Positions 1 to 7,284 of a stretch of 38,242 nt of DNA are shown in pieces (position 1 is the first letter of the stretch; every line of letters starts with the position of its first letter). The DNA lies in assembly GCA_900767595.1 (NCBI GenBank), contig CAAFZS010000003.1, positions 1 to 38,242 on the forward strand, in the 5' to 3' direction. The DNA is from Bacteroidales bacterium. Its GTDB lineage: Bacteria; Bacteroidota; Bacteroidia; Bacteroidales; Paludibacteraceae. The notes under the pieces were generated by a model. It saw only the letters and a list, made by a program, of their open reading frames with translations, did no database searches and had not been told where the DNA came from. Made by a program: the position numbers and the translations under genes.

Positions 1-147
1 AACATCTCCACAACTTTTAAGGCCTATATAAGACCCCTATCCGTACTCAACGCGACGCTAAGAAAATCCAAACAAGAAGGACAAAAAATCAATTGAGCAA
101 TTTTGAGAAATCGGGCTACGCCCTCAAAAATCCATAAAAATCTCAAA

Positions 148-182
148 AAAAATCTAACTAAAAATCTAACTAAAAATCTAAC
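148..182. repeat. 12-bp tandem repeat, 3 copies
   Basis: The unit AAAAATCTAACT occurs three times head to tail (the last copy one base short). A second small array of the 8-bp unit GAAGCGGG follows at about 195-210 and touches the end of the next gene. An open frame crosses this stretch on the minus strand (24-215), but its protein is low-complexity repeat translation, so I do not call a gene in positions 1-211. Confidence 0.8.
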
Positions 183-211
183 AGAAGAAACGAGAAGCGG
201 GAAGCGGGAGG

Positions 212-412
212 TCAATCAAACAGCGTGGGGTTGTCTTGATCAAAACGCTTGAGGATATTCTGCATTAAGGTTTGGCGAATGAGTTTACTGCGGTTCTTGA
301 CCGTATATTTCTCACAATACTTATCCAACGCACGCATCTCACTATCGTTGAGCACGATACTCACACGATGCGTACGGGGCTGTTTCTTACTATGGAAAGC
401 AGGTTTACTCAT
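212..412 (-). CDS. Ribbon-helix-helix-like small protein, 66 aa
   Basis: The protein is short and basic, with the pattern HRVSIVLNDSEMRALDKYC followed by a second helix rich in R, K and L. This resembles a ribbon-helix-helix (CopG/Arc-like) fold in which a beta strand and two helices bind DNA as a dimer; that is an inference from pattern, since I recognise no named family. A longer frame begins at 430, but I chose the ATG at 412 because its A is shared with the TAA stop of the upstream gene (TAATG), a common coupling arrangement. It is the last gene of a three-gene minus-strand run with the RNase R-like gene. It could be a transcription repressor or an orphan antitoxin; no toxin-like partner is visible in the window. 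Confidence 0.7.
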   Translation of the reverse strand: MSKPAFHSKKQPRTHRVSIVLNDSEMRALDKYCEKYTVKNRSKLIRQTLMQNILKRFDQDNPTLFD

Positions 413-1152
413 TAGAACACAATCGCACATTTAGCTCCTATACCTACAAAACAACGCCCTGCGGTAGGATTCTCATACTGTCCCTCCCCATACTGCTCCA
501 TCACACTGAGCGAGGTCTGCTGAAAAAAGACGTCGACACCCAACAGTACCGCCGACTTGGCATTCATCTGATACCGATAACAGAAGTCGATGGCTGCGTG
601 CAAGCCGCCTTTGTAGTTCTTATTCGTGGCTATACCATAACCTGCCGAGAAATTGATCTGCGGAGCGTGCTCGGCATCGATGAGAGGGATACGCGCCACC
701 ACCTGTATGGGAATAAACGAATAGGTCTTATCCGCCAAGAACACACCCGTATAACCGATGGCTCCACCGAGTAAGATATTCTTATTCATCACCCTGCGGG
801 TACCGATTAAGAAATCCGCTGTCACAAACCCACCCCACGAAGACTTAGGCATCGTCACAGCACCCCCCGCTGCCTCAATCGACAACGACACCTTACGCGA
901 CGATATCTGCACATCCGAATTGGCGATATTGGTGAGCATAGGTGTCTGTTCCATCTCCTCTTCCCCGATAGACCTTACATCCGTCATAGGACACTGGAAC
1001 CGCGTACCGGTAGCGTCACGGATGATGACCACCTCCTCGTTTTGGAAGACAATCTCACCGGTATAGCGTTTTCCCGATTTCATAATAACCACCTCGGCAC
1101 GGAGGGACAAGGCCATAAAAAACAATAATATCAAGACAAAACACTTTTTCAT
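412..1152 (-). CDS. Secreted or outer-membrane beta-barrel-like protein, 246 aa
   Basis: Residues 1-19 form a signal peptide (MKKC, hydrophobic core, cut near LRA-E). Residues about 20-60 hold a short beta-rich module (GEIVFQNEEVVIIRDATGTRF, here given only in outline) that resembles small SH3-like repeats seen in Bacteroidota secreted proteins. From about residue 85 the chain alternates hydrophobic and polar residues with Gly and aromatic positions and ends in ...KCAIVF, as expected for a small outer-membrane barrel with a terminal aromatic residue. Function is unknown. It lies 4 nt behind the RNase R-like gene and is coupled by TAATG to the following small gene, so the three are probably co-transcribed. 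Confidence 0.75.
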   Translation of the reverse strand: MKKCFVLILLFFMALSLRAEVVIMKSGKRYTGEIVFQNEEVVIIRDATGTRFQCPMTDVRSIGEEEMEQTPMLTNIANSDVQISSRKVSLSIEAAGGAVTMPKSSWGGFVTADFLIGTRRVMNKNILLGGAIGYTGVFLADKTYSFIPIQVVARIPLIDAEHAPQINFSAGYGIATNKNYKGGLHAAIDFCYRYQMNAKSAVLLGVDVFFQQTSLSVMEQYGEGQYENPTAGRCFVGIGAKCAIVF

Positions 1153-1156
1153 TGTA

Positions 1157-2530
1157 TCATTCGATTGGCATAAAATCTATTTGCGCACGCTCCACATCGA
1201 CCCGTATTACCTGCACCCGCATCGGGTCACCCACCGTAAACGTCTTACCCGTTGCTTCCCCTATGAGGCGGTAGTTCTTCTCGTCATACAACATAAACTC
1301 CCCCGGAATAATATCCCGCATATGTATCAGTCCCTCGCAACGCGAGTCGTTGAGTTCGATAAACAGCCCAAAGTCCGTAACCCCGGCTATCGTTCCGTCA
1401 AACACTTCCCCTAAGTGATCACTCATCCAAAGGGTTTGGTAGAGTTTGACGGAGTCTCGTTCTTTGTCTTGTGCCACTATCTCCATCTCGGAACAATGGC
1501 GGCAAGCCTGCTCAAGCAGTTCCGTCTCGGTCTTGGGGTCCTTGGACGGTTTACCCCGAAGGATATACTTGTCCACGAGCCGATGAACCATCATATCCGG
1601 ATAACGCCGGATAGGCGAAGTGAAATGCGTATAATGGGTAAAACGAAGACCATAATGGCCGATATTATGAGTCGAATACTCGGCTTTCGCCATCGCCCGA
1701 ATCGTCAGTAAGTCAACTACTTCGGGGCGAACACGATCCTTCATCTTCCGCCTGAACTGCTCCACTTGTTTGAGTTTGTCTTTATCGGGCAAGTCGTGTA
1801 CACGATAGACGAACGGCAACGACCCTACTTGTGAGGCCACGGTACGGTTGGCAAGTAGCATAAACTCCTCAATGAGGTGGTGAGCCGGTGTGGGTTTGAC
1901 AAAATAAATGGCCGTCGGATGCCCCTGCTTATCCAACTCAAAACGCGGTTCGTCCTTATCAATCGCCAAAGCACCCGCCGCCAGACGGCGCTGCCGGAGA
2001 GCGGTAGCCATAAGATTCAACTCGCGGAGAGCCGCTGTGAGTTTGGGGAGTAGAGGAGTAGAGGAGTAGAGGGGTAGGGCGTTTTCTGCATTATCAAGAA
2101 TAGCTTGGGCCTGCTCGTAAGTGAGGCGGAAGTTGGAGCAGATGACGGTGCGGCAGATCTTATGCTTCACCACTTTAGCATCCGCCGTCATCGTGAAGAT
2201 GACCGACATACAGAGTTTATCCTCATTGGGACGGAGCGAACAAAGGTCATTGCAGAGCCGCTCGGGCAGCATCGGTGTCACCCGATTGACTTCGTAGATG
2301 GTAGTACCTTTGCGATACGCCTCGTCGTCGATATCGGTATCGGGAAGGACATAGTGGGTTACGTCGGCAATATGTACGCCCACTTGGTAGAGTCCTTCCT
2401 CCAAGATATCGAAAGAAAGGGCATCATCAAAGTCCTTGGCATCCGCCGGATCAATGGTGAAAGTCAGCACCTCGCGCATATCCCGTCTGCGAAGGATTTC
2501 CTGTGCAATATCGTCCTTTATTGAACTCAT
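1157..2530 (-). CDS. rnr: RNase R-like 3'-5' exoribonuclease, short form without cold-shock domains
   Basis: This is the catalytic part of an RNase II/R family exonuclease, which degrades RNA processively from the 3' end. The RNB domain starts almost at the N-terminus with the metal-binding Asp set D27, D33, D35, D36 in IDPADAKDFDDA; GDVHIADVTHYV-like and FTSPIRRYPDMMVHR signatures follow, and an S1 domain covers about residues 370-456. RNase R proteins usually exceed 700 residues with two N-terminal cold-shock domains and a Lys-rich tail; this protein has 456 and lacks both. The start at ATG 2530 is supported by a promoter 28 nt upstream, so the 5' end is not simply missed. A TTG start at 2560 is also in frame but lies on the promoter. 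A dispersed repeat adds about 10 residues (LYSSTPLLPK) in the RNB linker. Divergent from smpB, a known RNase R partner. Confidence 0.85.
   Translation of the reverse strand: MSSIKDDIAQEILRRRDMREVLTFTIDPADAKDFDDALSFDILEEGLYQVGVHIADVTHYVLPDTDIDDEAYRKGTTIYEVNRVTPMLPERLCNDLCSLRPNEDKLCMSVIFTMTADAKVVKHKICRTVICSNFRLTYEQAQAILDNAENALPLYSSTPLLPKLTAALRELNLMATALRQRRLAAGALAIDKDEPRFELDKQGHPTAIYFVKPTPAHHLIEEFMLLANRTVASQVGSLPFVYRVHDLPDKDKLKQVEQFRRKMKDRVRPEVVDLLTIRAMAKAEYSTHNIGHYGLRFTHYTHFTSPIRRYPDMMVHRLVDKYILRGKPSKDPKTETELLEQACRHCSEMEIVAQDKERDSVKLYQTLWMSDHLGEVFDGTIAGVTDFGLFIELNDSRCEGLIHMRDIIPGEFMLYDEKNYRLIGEATGKTFTVGDPMRVQVIRVDVERAQIDFMPIE
2045..2081. repeat. Dispersed AGTAGAGG element, copy 1 (inside the RNase R-like gene)
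   Basis: GGGG is followed by three perfect AGTAGAGG units and then GGTAGGGCG. It is read in frame in the minus-strand RNase gene and encodes Leu-Tyr-Ser-Ser-Thr-Pro-Leu-Leu. Related copies are at 4975-5010, 16920-16952 and 31741-31776. Confidence 0.85.
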
Positions 2531-2557
2531 TGAGGCATAAAATTGCAATATCGACTG

Positions 2558-2589
2558 CAAAATTACAAAATATTTTGCATATTTGCAAA
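2558..2589 (-). promoter_or_regulatory. Bacteroidota-type promoter of the RNase R-like gene
   Basis: On the minus strand TAATTTTG (2565-2558) fits the -7 box TAnnTTTG and TTTG (2589-2586) the -33 box, with 20 nt between. Transcription would start close to 2553, about 20 nt before the ATG at 2530, which supports the short gene form. Confidence 0.75.
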
Positions 2590-2605
2590 ATTTTAATTAT
2601 TTTTG
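2574..2605 (+). promoter_or_regulatory. Bacteroidota-type promoter of smpB
   Basis: TTTG at 2574-2577 and TATTTTTG at 2598-2605 are separated by 20 nt. The element overlaps the divergent RNase promoter, so the two cannot easily be occupied at once. Confidence 0.75.
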
Positions 2606-2631
2606 CAGCAAATTTCGAAAAATACTTGGTC

Positions 2632-3090
2632 ATGCGAGCCAAAAGTGACATACATATTAAGAATCGGAGGGCATTTTTTGACTACACCATCCTCGATAAG
2701 TATGTAGCCGGGATCCAACTCTTCGGGACAGAAATCAAGTCTATCCGAGAGAGCAAAGCGTCCTTGGCGGACACCTATTGTATTTTCATCGGGAAAGAAC
2801 TCTGGGTCAAGCAGATGAACATCTCCGAATACCGATTCGGGTCATATGCCAACCACGAGGTTAAGCGCGACCGCAAGTTACTGCTCACGCGCAAGGAGCT
2901 CAATAAGTTAGAGCGGCAGACCAAAGAAAGCGGAAAGACGATTATCCCCCTCTCCTTATTTATTAACGCGCGCGGGTACGCGAAGATGGAAATCGGGCTT
3001 TGTCAAGGTAAACACGAATACGACAAGCGACAGACTATCAAGCAACGCGAAGCGGATAGGGAATTGCATAGTTTAAGGATGAATGGGTGA
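2632..3090 (+). CDS. smpB: SsrA-binding protein SmpB
   Basis: SmpB binds tmRNA and brings it to ribosomes stalled on broken mRNA (trans-translation). The 152-residue protein has the family signatures NRRAFFDYTILDKYVAGIQL near the start, GTEIKSIR, a central SEYRFGSYANHEVKRDRKLLL region and the basic tail GKHEYDKRQTIKQREADRE. Length is normal. A longer frame starts upstream at 2503, but the ATG at 2632 gives the canonical N-terminus and lies about 20 nt after the expected transcription start. The last residues (RMNG) are encoded by the first unit of an 8-bp tandem repeat, so the repeat supplies the stop codon. The divergent neighbour is an RNase R-like enzyme, which in other bacteria works with SmpB-tmRNA to degrade faulty messages. 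Confidence 0.97.
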   Translation: MRAKSDIHIKNRRAFFDYTILDKYVAGIQLFGTEIKSIRESKASLADTYCIFIGKELWVKQMNISEYRFGSYANHEVKRDRKLLLTRKELNKLERQTKESGKTIIPLSLFINARGYAKMEIGLCQGKHEYDKRQTIKQREADRELHSLRMNG

Positions 3091-3136
3091 ATGGATGAAT
3101 GGATGAATGGGTGAATGGGTGAATGGGTGAATGGGT
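3081..3136. repeat. 8-bp tandem repeat (GAATGGGT), 7 copies
   Basis: Seven units, five GAATGGGT and two GAATGGAT, run without interruption from the last codons of smpB into the spacer. The stop TGA of smpB lies across the first and second units. Confidence 0.9.
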
Positions 3137-3140
3137 AAAA

Positions 3141-3167
3141 CAAAGGCAGTCATTTCGACTGCCTTTG
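3141..3167. terminator. Bidirectional terminator between smpB and the tRNA/ompA unit
   Basis: A perfect 10-bp stem, CAAAGGCAGT and ACTGCCTTTG, encloses a 7-nt loop. It lies between convergent units (smpB on plus, tRNA on minus). The U tract is short on both strands (the flanks are TTG and AAAAC), so efficiency is uncertain. Confidence 0.7.
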
Positions 3168-3170
3168 TTG

Positions 3171-3245
3171 TGGTCCCTCAAGGGCTTGAACCTTGGACCC
3201 CCTGATTATGAGTCAGGTGCTACTAACCAACTGAGCTAAGAGACC
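3171..3245 (-). tRNA. tRNA with CAT anticodon (elongator Met, or Ile2 if lysidine-modified)
   Basis: The minus strand folds as a cloverleaf. The acceptor stem GGTCTCT/AGGGACC has one G-U pair, the anticodon stem CCTGA/TCAGG holds loop CTCATAA, and the T arm is CAAGG-TTCAAGC-CCTTG; the discriminator is A and no CCA is encoded. The anticodon stem lacks the three G-C pairs of initiator tRNA, so this is elongator Met or tRNA-Ile2; sequence alone cannot separate them with certainty. The 3' D-stem strand reads GTAGC where GAGC would pair with GCTC, which leaves one extra U as a bulge. It lies 14 nt after the OmpA-family gene and may be processed from that transcript. Confidence 0.92.
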
Positions 3246-3259
3246 CCACACACAAAGTG

Positions 3260-4789
3260 TTATTGTTGCGGCGTGGTCGGCGTTGTTGCCGATTGCTTTA
3301 CGCCACGTTGTTTGATATACGCTTTCTGCAACTCGATATCCTCACGATATTGTGCACGCAATTCGTTGAAGAACGAACGGTCAACCAAACGGATCTCCAC
3401 GCGACGGTTTGGCGCATATTGCGCACTACTACGTTTACCTACCACAATACCTCTACTGATGGCGAACATACGATCTTCTTCTACGCCATGCTCAAGTTGC
3501 AACTCTTCCAATACATTCTGGGCACGTTCTTGACCAAGACGTTTGTTATAAGTTGCACTACCTACGTTATCGCAATAACCAATGATGGCAGCAAACAAGT
3601 TAGGCTCATCCGTCATACGGTCAGCCACCTGTTGAATAATAACCAAAGCCTCATCCGACAAGTTGTAACGATCCGGATTGAAATATACATAGAAGTAGTT
3701 CTCCTTCTCCGATTCGGGGTTGGTGATATAGTTAATCGTACTATTGTAAATATTCGTGGTATCTCCGCCGTTACCCACTACCATCACAACCGTATCCTTA
3801 TGGAATACCTCAATCGTATCGCGTTGAATAACAACCAATGTATCCTTCTGAACACGAGCCCTACGACTACCAAAGCCGAGATCCGTATCCATATAGTTCG
3901 CTTTGTTCACATAGTTGTTTACGTGCGACTTCTTATCGGCTTGGATCTTATAACGAAGCAAGAGTTCGGTATCGAACACACCATCGTTATTGGCACCGAT
4001 ATCCGGGCGACCATCCACCTTGTCATTTCCGTAGAAGTGATACAGTGCACGCAGACCCACTGCCAAATCACGCGAGACATTAAAATCAAAACTTACACCG
4101 CCAAAAAATCCACCGACAAAATCATATTTCTCCATCGTACGCGAAGCACTACCATCCGGATAGGATTGTTGATAGTCGGGTGTTCCCGTTTTGTTCTTCC
4201 AGAAATCAGGCACATTCACCTTAATGCCATCCACTTTCACGGTCTTAGCTGCCGGCGTTTGATTGGTATTTCGGTAAGCCATAAAACTACCTCCGGCAAT
4301 GAGATTCAAAGCAAACAACTTGGTTTTGGCTCTTGGAATGAACAGATTGAAGAGATCAAAGGTCAAATAAGCCGAAGCCTCATGTTGGAAACCACGCAAC
4401 AGGTTGCTTAAATTTTGCTGCTCCTTATCTCCTTTCGTATTTCCGGTTACACCTACTTGACGGAACGTGTAGTCCACACCGAGACCCCAAGTGGGGTTAA
4501 ACTTATATTCAGCTCCCAAACCGGCCGAGGGACCAAACACACTATGTTTAGCTTCCCGTCCGGGATTAAAGTCCCCATCGAACACATTGAAGCCACCGTG
4601 CAAGAAGAGCGACCAGTTAGCATCTTCCTCCGCCAACTTGTTACGATTATTCTCCGTAACATTCCACGGGTGAATACCTTTCTCTTCCTTACCGGAACGA
4701 GTGTTCTTCGCATTCGAACGATTAGCAGGAGCCGCCACCATAATTGATGCACTAACTAGTGCTAGAGAAAAAAGGATAAGTTTTTTCAT
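3260..4789 (-). CDS. OmpA-family outer-membrane protein, 509 aa
   Basis: The protein anchors the outer membrane to peptidoglycan. A signal peptide (MKKLILFSLALVSASIMVAA) is followed by a beta-barrel region of about 300 residues with barrel-like strands (GGFNVFDGDF, GLGAEYKFNPTWGLGVDYTF). Next comes a linker with repeated DT and VV pairs. The OmpA C-terminal peptidoglycan-binding domain occupies roughly residues 380-485 (YFNPDRYNLSDEAL, GYCDNVGSATYNKRLGQERA, NRRVEIRLV). The start at 4789 is preferred over an in-frame upstream ATG at 4855, because that one lies on the promoter and would bury the signal peptide. The tail is rich in Gln, Thr and Pro. A tRNA follows 14 nt downstream with no terminator between. 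Confidence 0.92.
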   Translation of the reverse strand: MKKLILFSLALVSASIMVAAPANRSNAKNTRSGKEEKGIHPWNVTENNRNKLAEEDANWSLFLHGGFNVFDGDFNPGREAKHSVFGPSAGLGAEYKFNPTWGLGVDYTFRQVGVTGNTKGDKEQQNLSNLLRGFQHEASAYLTFDLFNLFIPRAKTKLFALNLIAGGSFMAYRNTNQTPAAKTVKVDGIKVNVPDFWKNKTGTPDYQQSYPDGSASRTMEKYDFVGGFFGGVSFDFNVSRDLAVGLRALYHFYGNDKVDGRPDIGANNDGVFDTELLLRYKIQADKKSHVNNYVNKANYMDTDLGFGSRRARVQKDTLVVIQRDTIEVFHKDTVVMVVGNGGDTTNIYNSTINYITNPESEKENYFYVYFNPDRYNLSDEALVIIQQVADRMTDEPNLFAAIIGYCDNVGSATYNKRLGQERAQNVLEELQLEHGVEEDRMFAISRGIVVGKRSSAQYAPNRRVEIRLVDRSFFNELRAQYREDIELQKAYIKQRGVKQSATTPTTPQQ

Positions 4790-4852
4790 ATCTTTTCTTA
4801 TTAGATTATAATCATTTATCAACTTTTGAATGCCATTTACACATTCAGCGTG

Positions 4853-4884
4853 CAAAGATACAACTTTTTTTTTAATTGTACAAC
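4853..4884 (-). promoter_or_regulatory. Promoter of the OmpA-family gene
   Basis: TATCTTTG on the minus strand (4860-4853) is a -7 box, with the imperfect -33 box GTTG (4884-4881) 20 nt upstream. A very A/T-rich tract (4861-4930) lies behind it. The predicted leader is about 60 nt. Confidence 0.65.
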
Positions 4885-4929
4885 TTTTTTTGAAAAAAAA
4901 TTACTTTTTTTTAAAATCTTGTCAAATTA

Positions 4930-4961
4930 TTTGCATATGTGCTCAATTTTTTGTAACTTTG
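4930..4961 (+). promoter_or_regulatory. Promoter of the pta-ackA unit
   Basis: TTTG at 4930-4933 and TAACTTTG at 4954-4961 with 20 nt between. The transcribed leader to the pta start (5037) contains a copy of the dispersed AGTAGAGG element. Confidence 0.75.
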
Positions 4962-4974
4962 CAACGAATTTTTA

Positions 4975-5010
4975 GGGGGTAGAGGTGTAGAGGAGTAGAG
5001 GAGTAGGGTG
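4975..5010. repeat. Dispersed AGTAGAGG element, copy 2 (pta leader)
   Basis: 36 nt beginning GGGGGTAGAGG and ending AGGAGTAGGGTG. It has the same length as the copy in miaB (reverse strand) and differs from it at 3 of 36 positions. It lies in the 5' leader between the promoter and the pta start codon. Confidence 0.85.
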
Positions 5011-5036
5011 TAAATTTAATAAATACGAAAATAATT

Positions 5037-6038
5037 ATGAATATTTTAGACCAAATGCTTGCGCGTGCGAAAAGTCATCCACAGCGCATTGTTCTGCCCG
5101 AAGGCGACGAACCTCGCACCTTGGAAGCAGCCAATACCATCTTAAAAGAAGGTATTGCCAAACTTATTCTCATCGGTAATCCTGCCACCATTCTGAATAT
5201 GGCCAAAGAGAAGGGATTAACCTTCATTGATCAAGCTACTATCGTGGACCCCGAATCGGATCCTCGCATGGGCGTGTACGCGAACCTATTATTTGAATTG
5301 CGTAAAGCCAAAGGCATGACCGAAGAAGAAGCTGCCAAGAAAGTCAAAGACCCGCTATATCTGGGTTGTCTGATGATTAAGAACGGCGATGCCGATGGCG
5401 AATTAGCCGGTGCTCGTGGTACGACGGCAGACACGATCCGTCCTGCCTTCCAAATTCTCAAAACCAAACCGGGCGTATCGGTAGTAAGCGGAGCGTTCTT
5501 AATGTTCACTCCCGCCAAGCAACTAGGCGAAGACGGGTTCCTTGTCTTTGCGGATTGTGCTGTCAATCCTTGTCCTAATGCCGAAGAGTTAGCGCAGATT
5601 GCCATCTCGACCGCCGAGACCGCCAAGAGTATTGCCGGTATCGAGCCGCGTGTGGCGATGCTCTCTTTCTCCACCAAAGGCAGTGCCAAGCACGAGTTGA
5701 TAGACAAGGTGACCGAAGCTACCCGTATTGCCAAAGAGAAAGCCCCCGAATTACTACTCGACGGCGAGTTACAAGCCGATGCCGCTTTGATAGAGAAAGT
5801 GGCGGCTACTAAAGCCCCGAACAGTGAGGTGGCCGGCAAAGCGAATGTACTCGTCTTCCCCGACTTACAGGCAGGGAACATCGGCTACAAACTCGTAGAA
5901 CGCTTCTCCGGTGCCGATGCGGTAGGTCCTATCCTCCAAGGTATCGCAGCTCCGGTCAATGACCTCAGCCGCGGGTGCAAAGTGCAGGATATTGTGCAAA
6001 TGATTATTATTACCGCTTGTCAAGCAATTAAAGACTAA
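5037..6038 (+). CDS. pta: Phosphate acetyltransferase
   Basis: Pta converts acetyl-CoA and phosphate to acetyl phosphate, the first step of acetate formation. The 333-residue protein is the short catalytic form (about the usual 330) without an N-terminal regulatory domain. Visible signatures are RIVLPEGDEPRTLEAA near the N-terminus, GCLMIKNGDADGELAGARGTTADTIRPA, and at the C-terminus VFPDLQAGNIGYKLVERFSGADAVGPILQG, which carries the CoA and phosphate site residues of the family. The ATG at 5037 follows a leader with a dispersed repeat. The acetate kinase gene starts 5 nt after its stop, so the pair forms the classic pta-ackA operon. Confidence 0.97.
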   Translation: MNILDQMLARAKSHPQRIVLPEGDEPRTLEAANTILKEGIAKLILIGNPATILNMAKEKGLTFIDQATIVDPESDPRMGVYANLLFELRKAKGMTEEEAAKKVKDPLYLGCLMIKNGDADGELAGARGTTADTIRPAFQILKTKPGVSVVSGAFLMFTPAKQLGEDGFLVFADCAVNPCPNAEELAQIAISTAETAKSIAGIEPRVAMLSFSTKGSAKHELIDKVTEATRIAKEKAPELLLDGELQADAALIEKVAATKAPNSEVAGKANVLVFPDLQAGNIGYKLVERFSGADAVGPILQGIAAPVNDLSRGCKVQDIVQMIIITACQAIKD

Positions 6039-6043
6039 AGATT

Positions 6044-7243
6044 ATGAAGATATTAGTATTGAACTGTGGTAGTTCGTCCATTAAGTATGCGCTGTATAAC
6101 ATGGATACGCGCGAAGTGATTGCATCCGGTGGTGCAGAACGGGTAGGTATGCCCGAAGCGTTTGTCAAAGTGAAGTTACCCAACGGGGAGAAAAAGAAGA
6201 TTATGCACGATATCCCCGAGCACACAGAAGGGGTGAAGTTCATTCTATCCTTACTGACCGACCCGGAGATAGGTGCTATCCAATCCCTCAAAGAGATCAA
6301 TGCCGTAGGTCATCGTATGGTGCACGGCGGAGAGAAGTTTGCTCAGTCGGTTCTTATCACGGACGAAGTCATCAAAGCCTTTGAGGCTTGCAGCGACTTA
6401 GCTCCTTTGCATAACCCCGCTAACCTCAAAGGTATCCGTGCTGTGAGCGAACTCATGCCCGGTCTGCCACAGGTAGGTGTATTCGACACCGCCTTCCATC
6501 AGACCATGCCCGATTATGCCTTCCTCTATGCCCTACCCTATGAGGTTTACGAGAAGTATGGCGTTCGTCGTTACGGTTTCCACGGAACCAGTCACCGTTA
6601 TGTATCCAAACGCGTGTGCGAGTTCTTAGGTGTCGATTATGCCCAACAACGTATCATCCCCTGCCACATCGGCAATGGCGGTTCGCTGGCTGCCGTAAAG
6701 AACGGCAAGTGTATTGACACCACGATGGGTCTCACCCCGCTGGAAGGAATCATGATGGGCACTCGTTCGGGCGATGTCGATGGCGGTGCTATCACGTATC
6801 TTGAGAAGAAACTCAACCTGACCCCGGATGAGATGTCTAATTATCTGAACAAGAAATCCGGTGTTCAAGGAGTATTCGGCGTTTCGTCGGATATGCGCGA
6901 ACTGGAAAGTGCGTGTGCCAACAAGGACCCGAGGGCTTTGCTCACCCTTAACATGTACAACTACAAGATTAAGAAGTATATCGGTGCTTTTGCCGCCGTT
7001 ATGGGAGGTGTAGATATCATCGTCTTCACTGCCGGCGTGGGCGAGAACCAACCCAGTATGCGTGAAGGAGCCGTAGAAGGACTTGAGTTCTTGGGCGTTA
7101 AACTGGATAAAGACATCAACGCTAAGGTGCGCGGAGAAGAAAAGATCATCTCCACGGCGGATAGTAAAGTCAAAGTCGTAGTCATCCCAACCGACGAAGA
7201 ACTGATGATTGCCAGCGATACCTTGGCTATCATTGAAGAATGA
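6044..7243 (+). CDS. ackA: Acetate kinase
   Basis: AckA transfers phosphate from acetyl phosphate to ADP, giving acetate and ATP, the main substrate-level ATP step in a fermenting anaerobe. The 399-residue protein has normal length. Motifs seen are NCGSSSIKYALY at the N-terminus (Asn and Ser of the phosphate site), GHRMVHGGE, RRYGFHGTSHRYV, HIGNGGS, TTMGLTPLEGIMMGTRSGD and FTAGVGEN near the C-terminus. The final Ile-Glu-Glu is encoded by the start of a GAAGATT-type repeat that fills the spacer to the next gene. The amylase gene follows 41 nt later on the same strand. Confidence 0.98.
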   Translation: MKILVLNCGSSSIKYALYNMDTREVIASGGAERVGMPEAFVKVKLPNGEKKKIMHDIPEHTEGVKFILSLLTDPEIGAIQSLKEINAVGHRMVHGGEKFAQSVLITDEVIKAFEACSDLAPLHNPANLKGIRAVSELMPGLPQVGVFDTAFHQTMPDYAFLYALPYEVYEKYGVRRYGFHGTSHRYVSKRVCEFLGVDYAQQRIIPCHIGNGGSLAAVKNGKCIDTTMGLTPLEGIMMGTRSGDVDGGAITYLEKKLNLTPDEMSNYLNKKSGVQGVFGVSSDMRELESACANKDPRALLTLNMYNYKIKKYIGAFAAVMGGVDIIVFTAGVGENQPSMREGAVEGLEFLGVKLDKDINAKVRGEEKIISTADSKVKVVVIPTDEELMIASDTLAIIEE

Positions 7244-7284
7244 AGATTGACTATTGAAGATTGAAGAATTAAGATTGAAGAATA
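7232..7284. repeat. Degenerate GAAGATT tandem repeat between ackA and the amylase gene
   Basis: The spacer is made of variants of ATTGAAGAAT and GAAGATTG and ends directly at the amylase ATG. The same words occur in the opposite orientation at 33659-33694 before the HIT gene. Confidence 0.75.

Noticed and set aside
24..215. 63-codon open frame on the minus strand
   Set aside because: Its product is a translation of the 12-bp tandem repeat (repeated RFLVRFLVRF), with no family and no start signals.
412..2530. RNase R-like gene as a pseudogene remnant
   Set aside because: The frame is intact, the catalytic Asp set is complete and a promoter sits directly before the ATG, so a functional short enzyme is more likely.
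3081..3136. CRISPR-like array
   Set aside because: The units are 8 bp and directly abutting with no spacers, so it is a plain tandem repeat. No cas gene is present.
3257..4411. 384-codon open frame on the plus strand
   Set aside because: It is antisense to the OmpA-family gene, has no family resemblance and no promoter, and its protein is Ile/Thr/Arg-rich as expected for the complement of a barrel gene.
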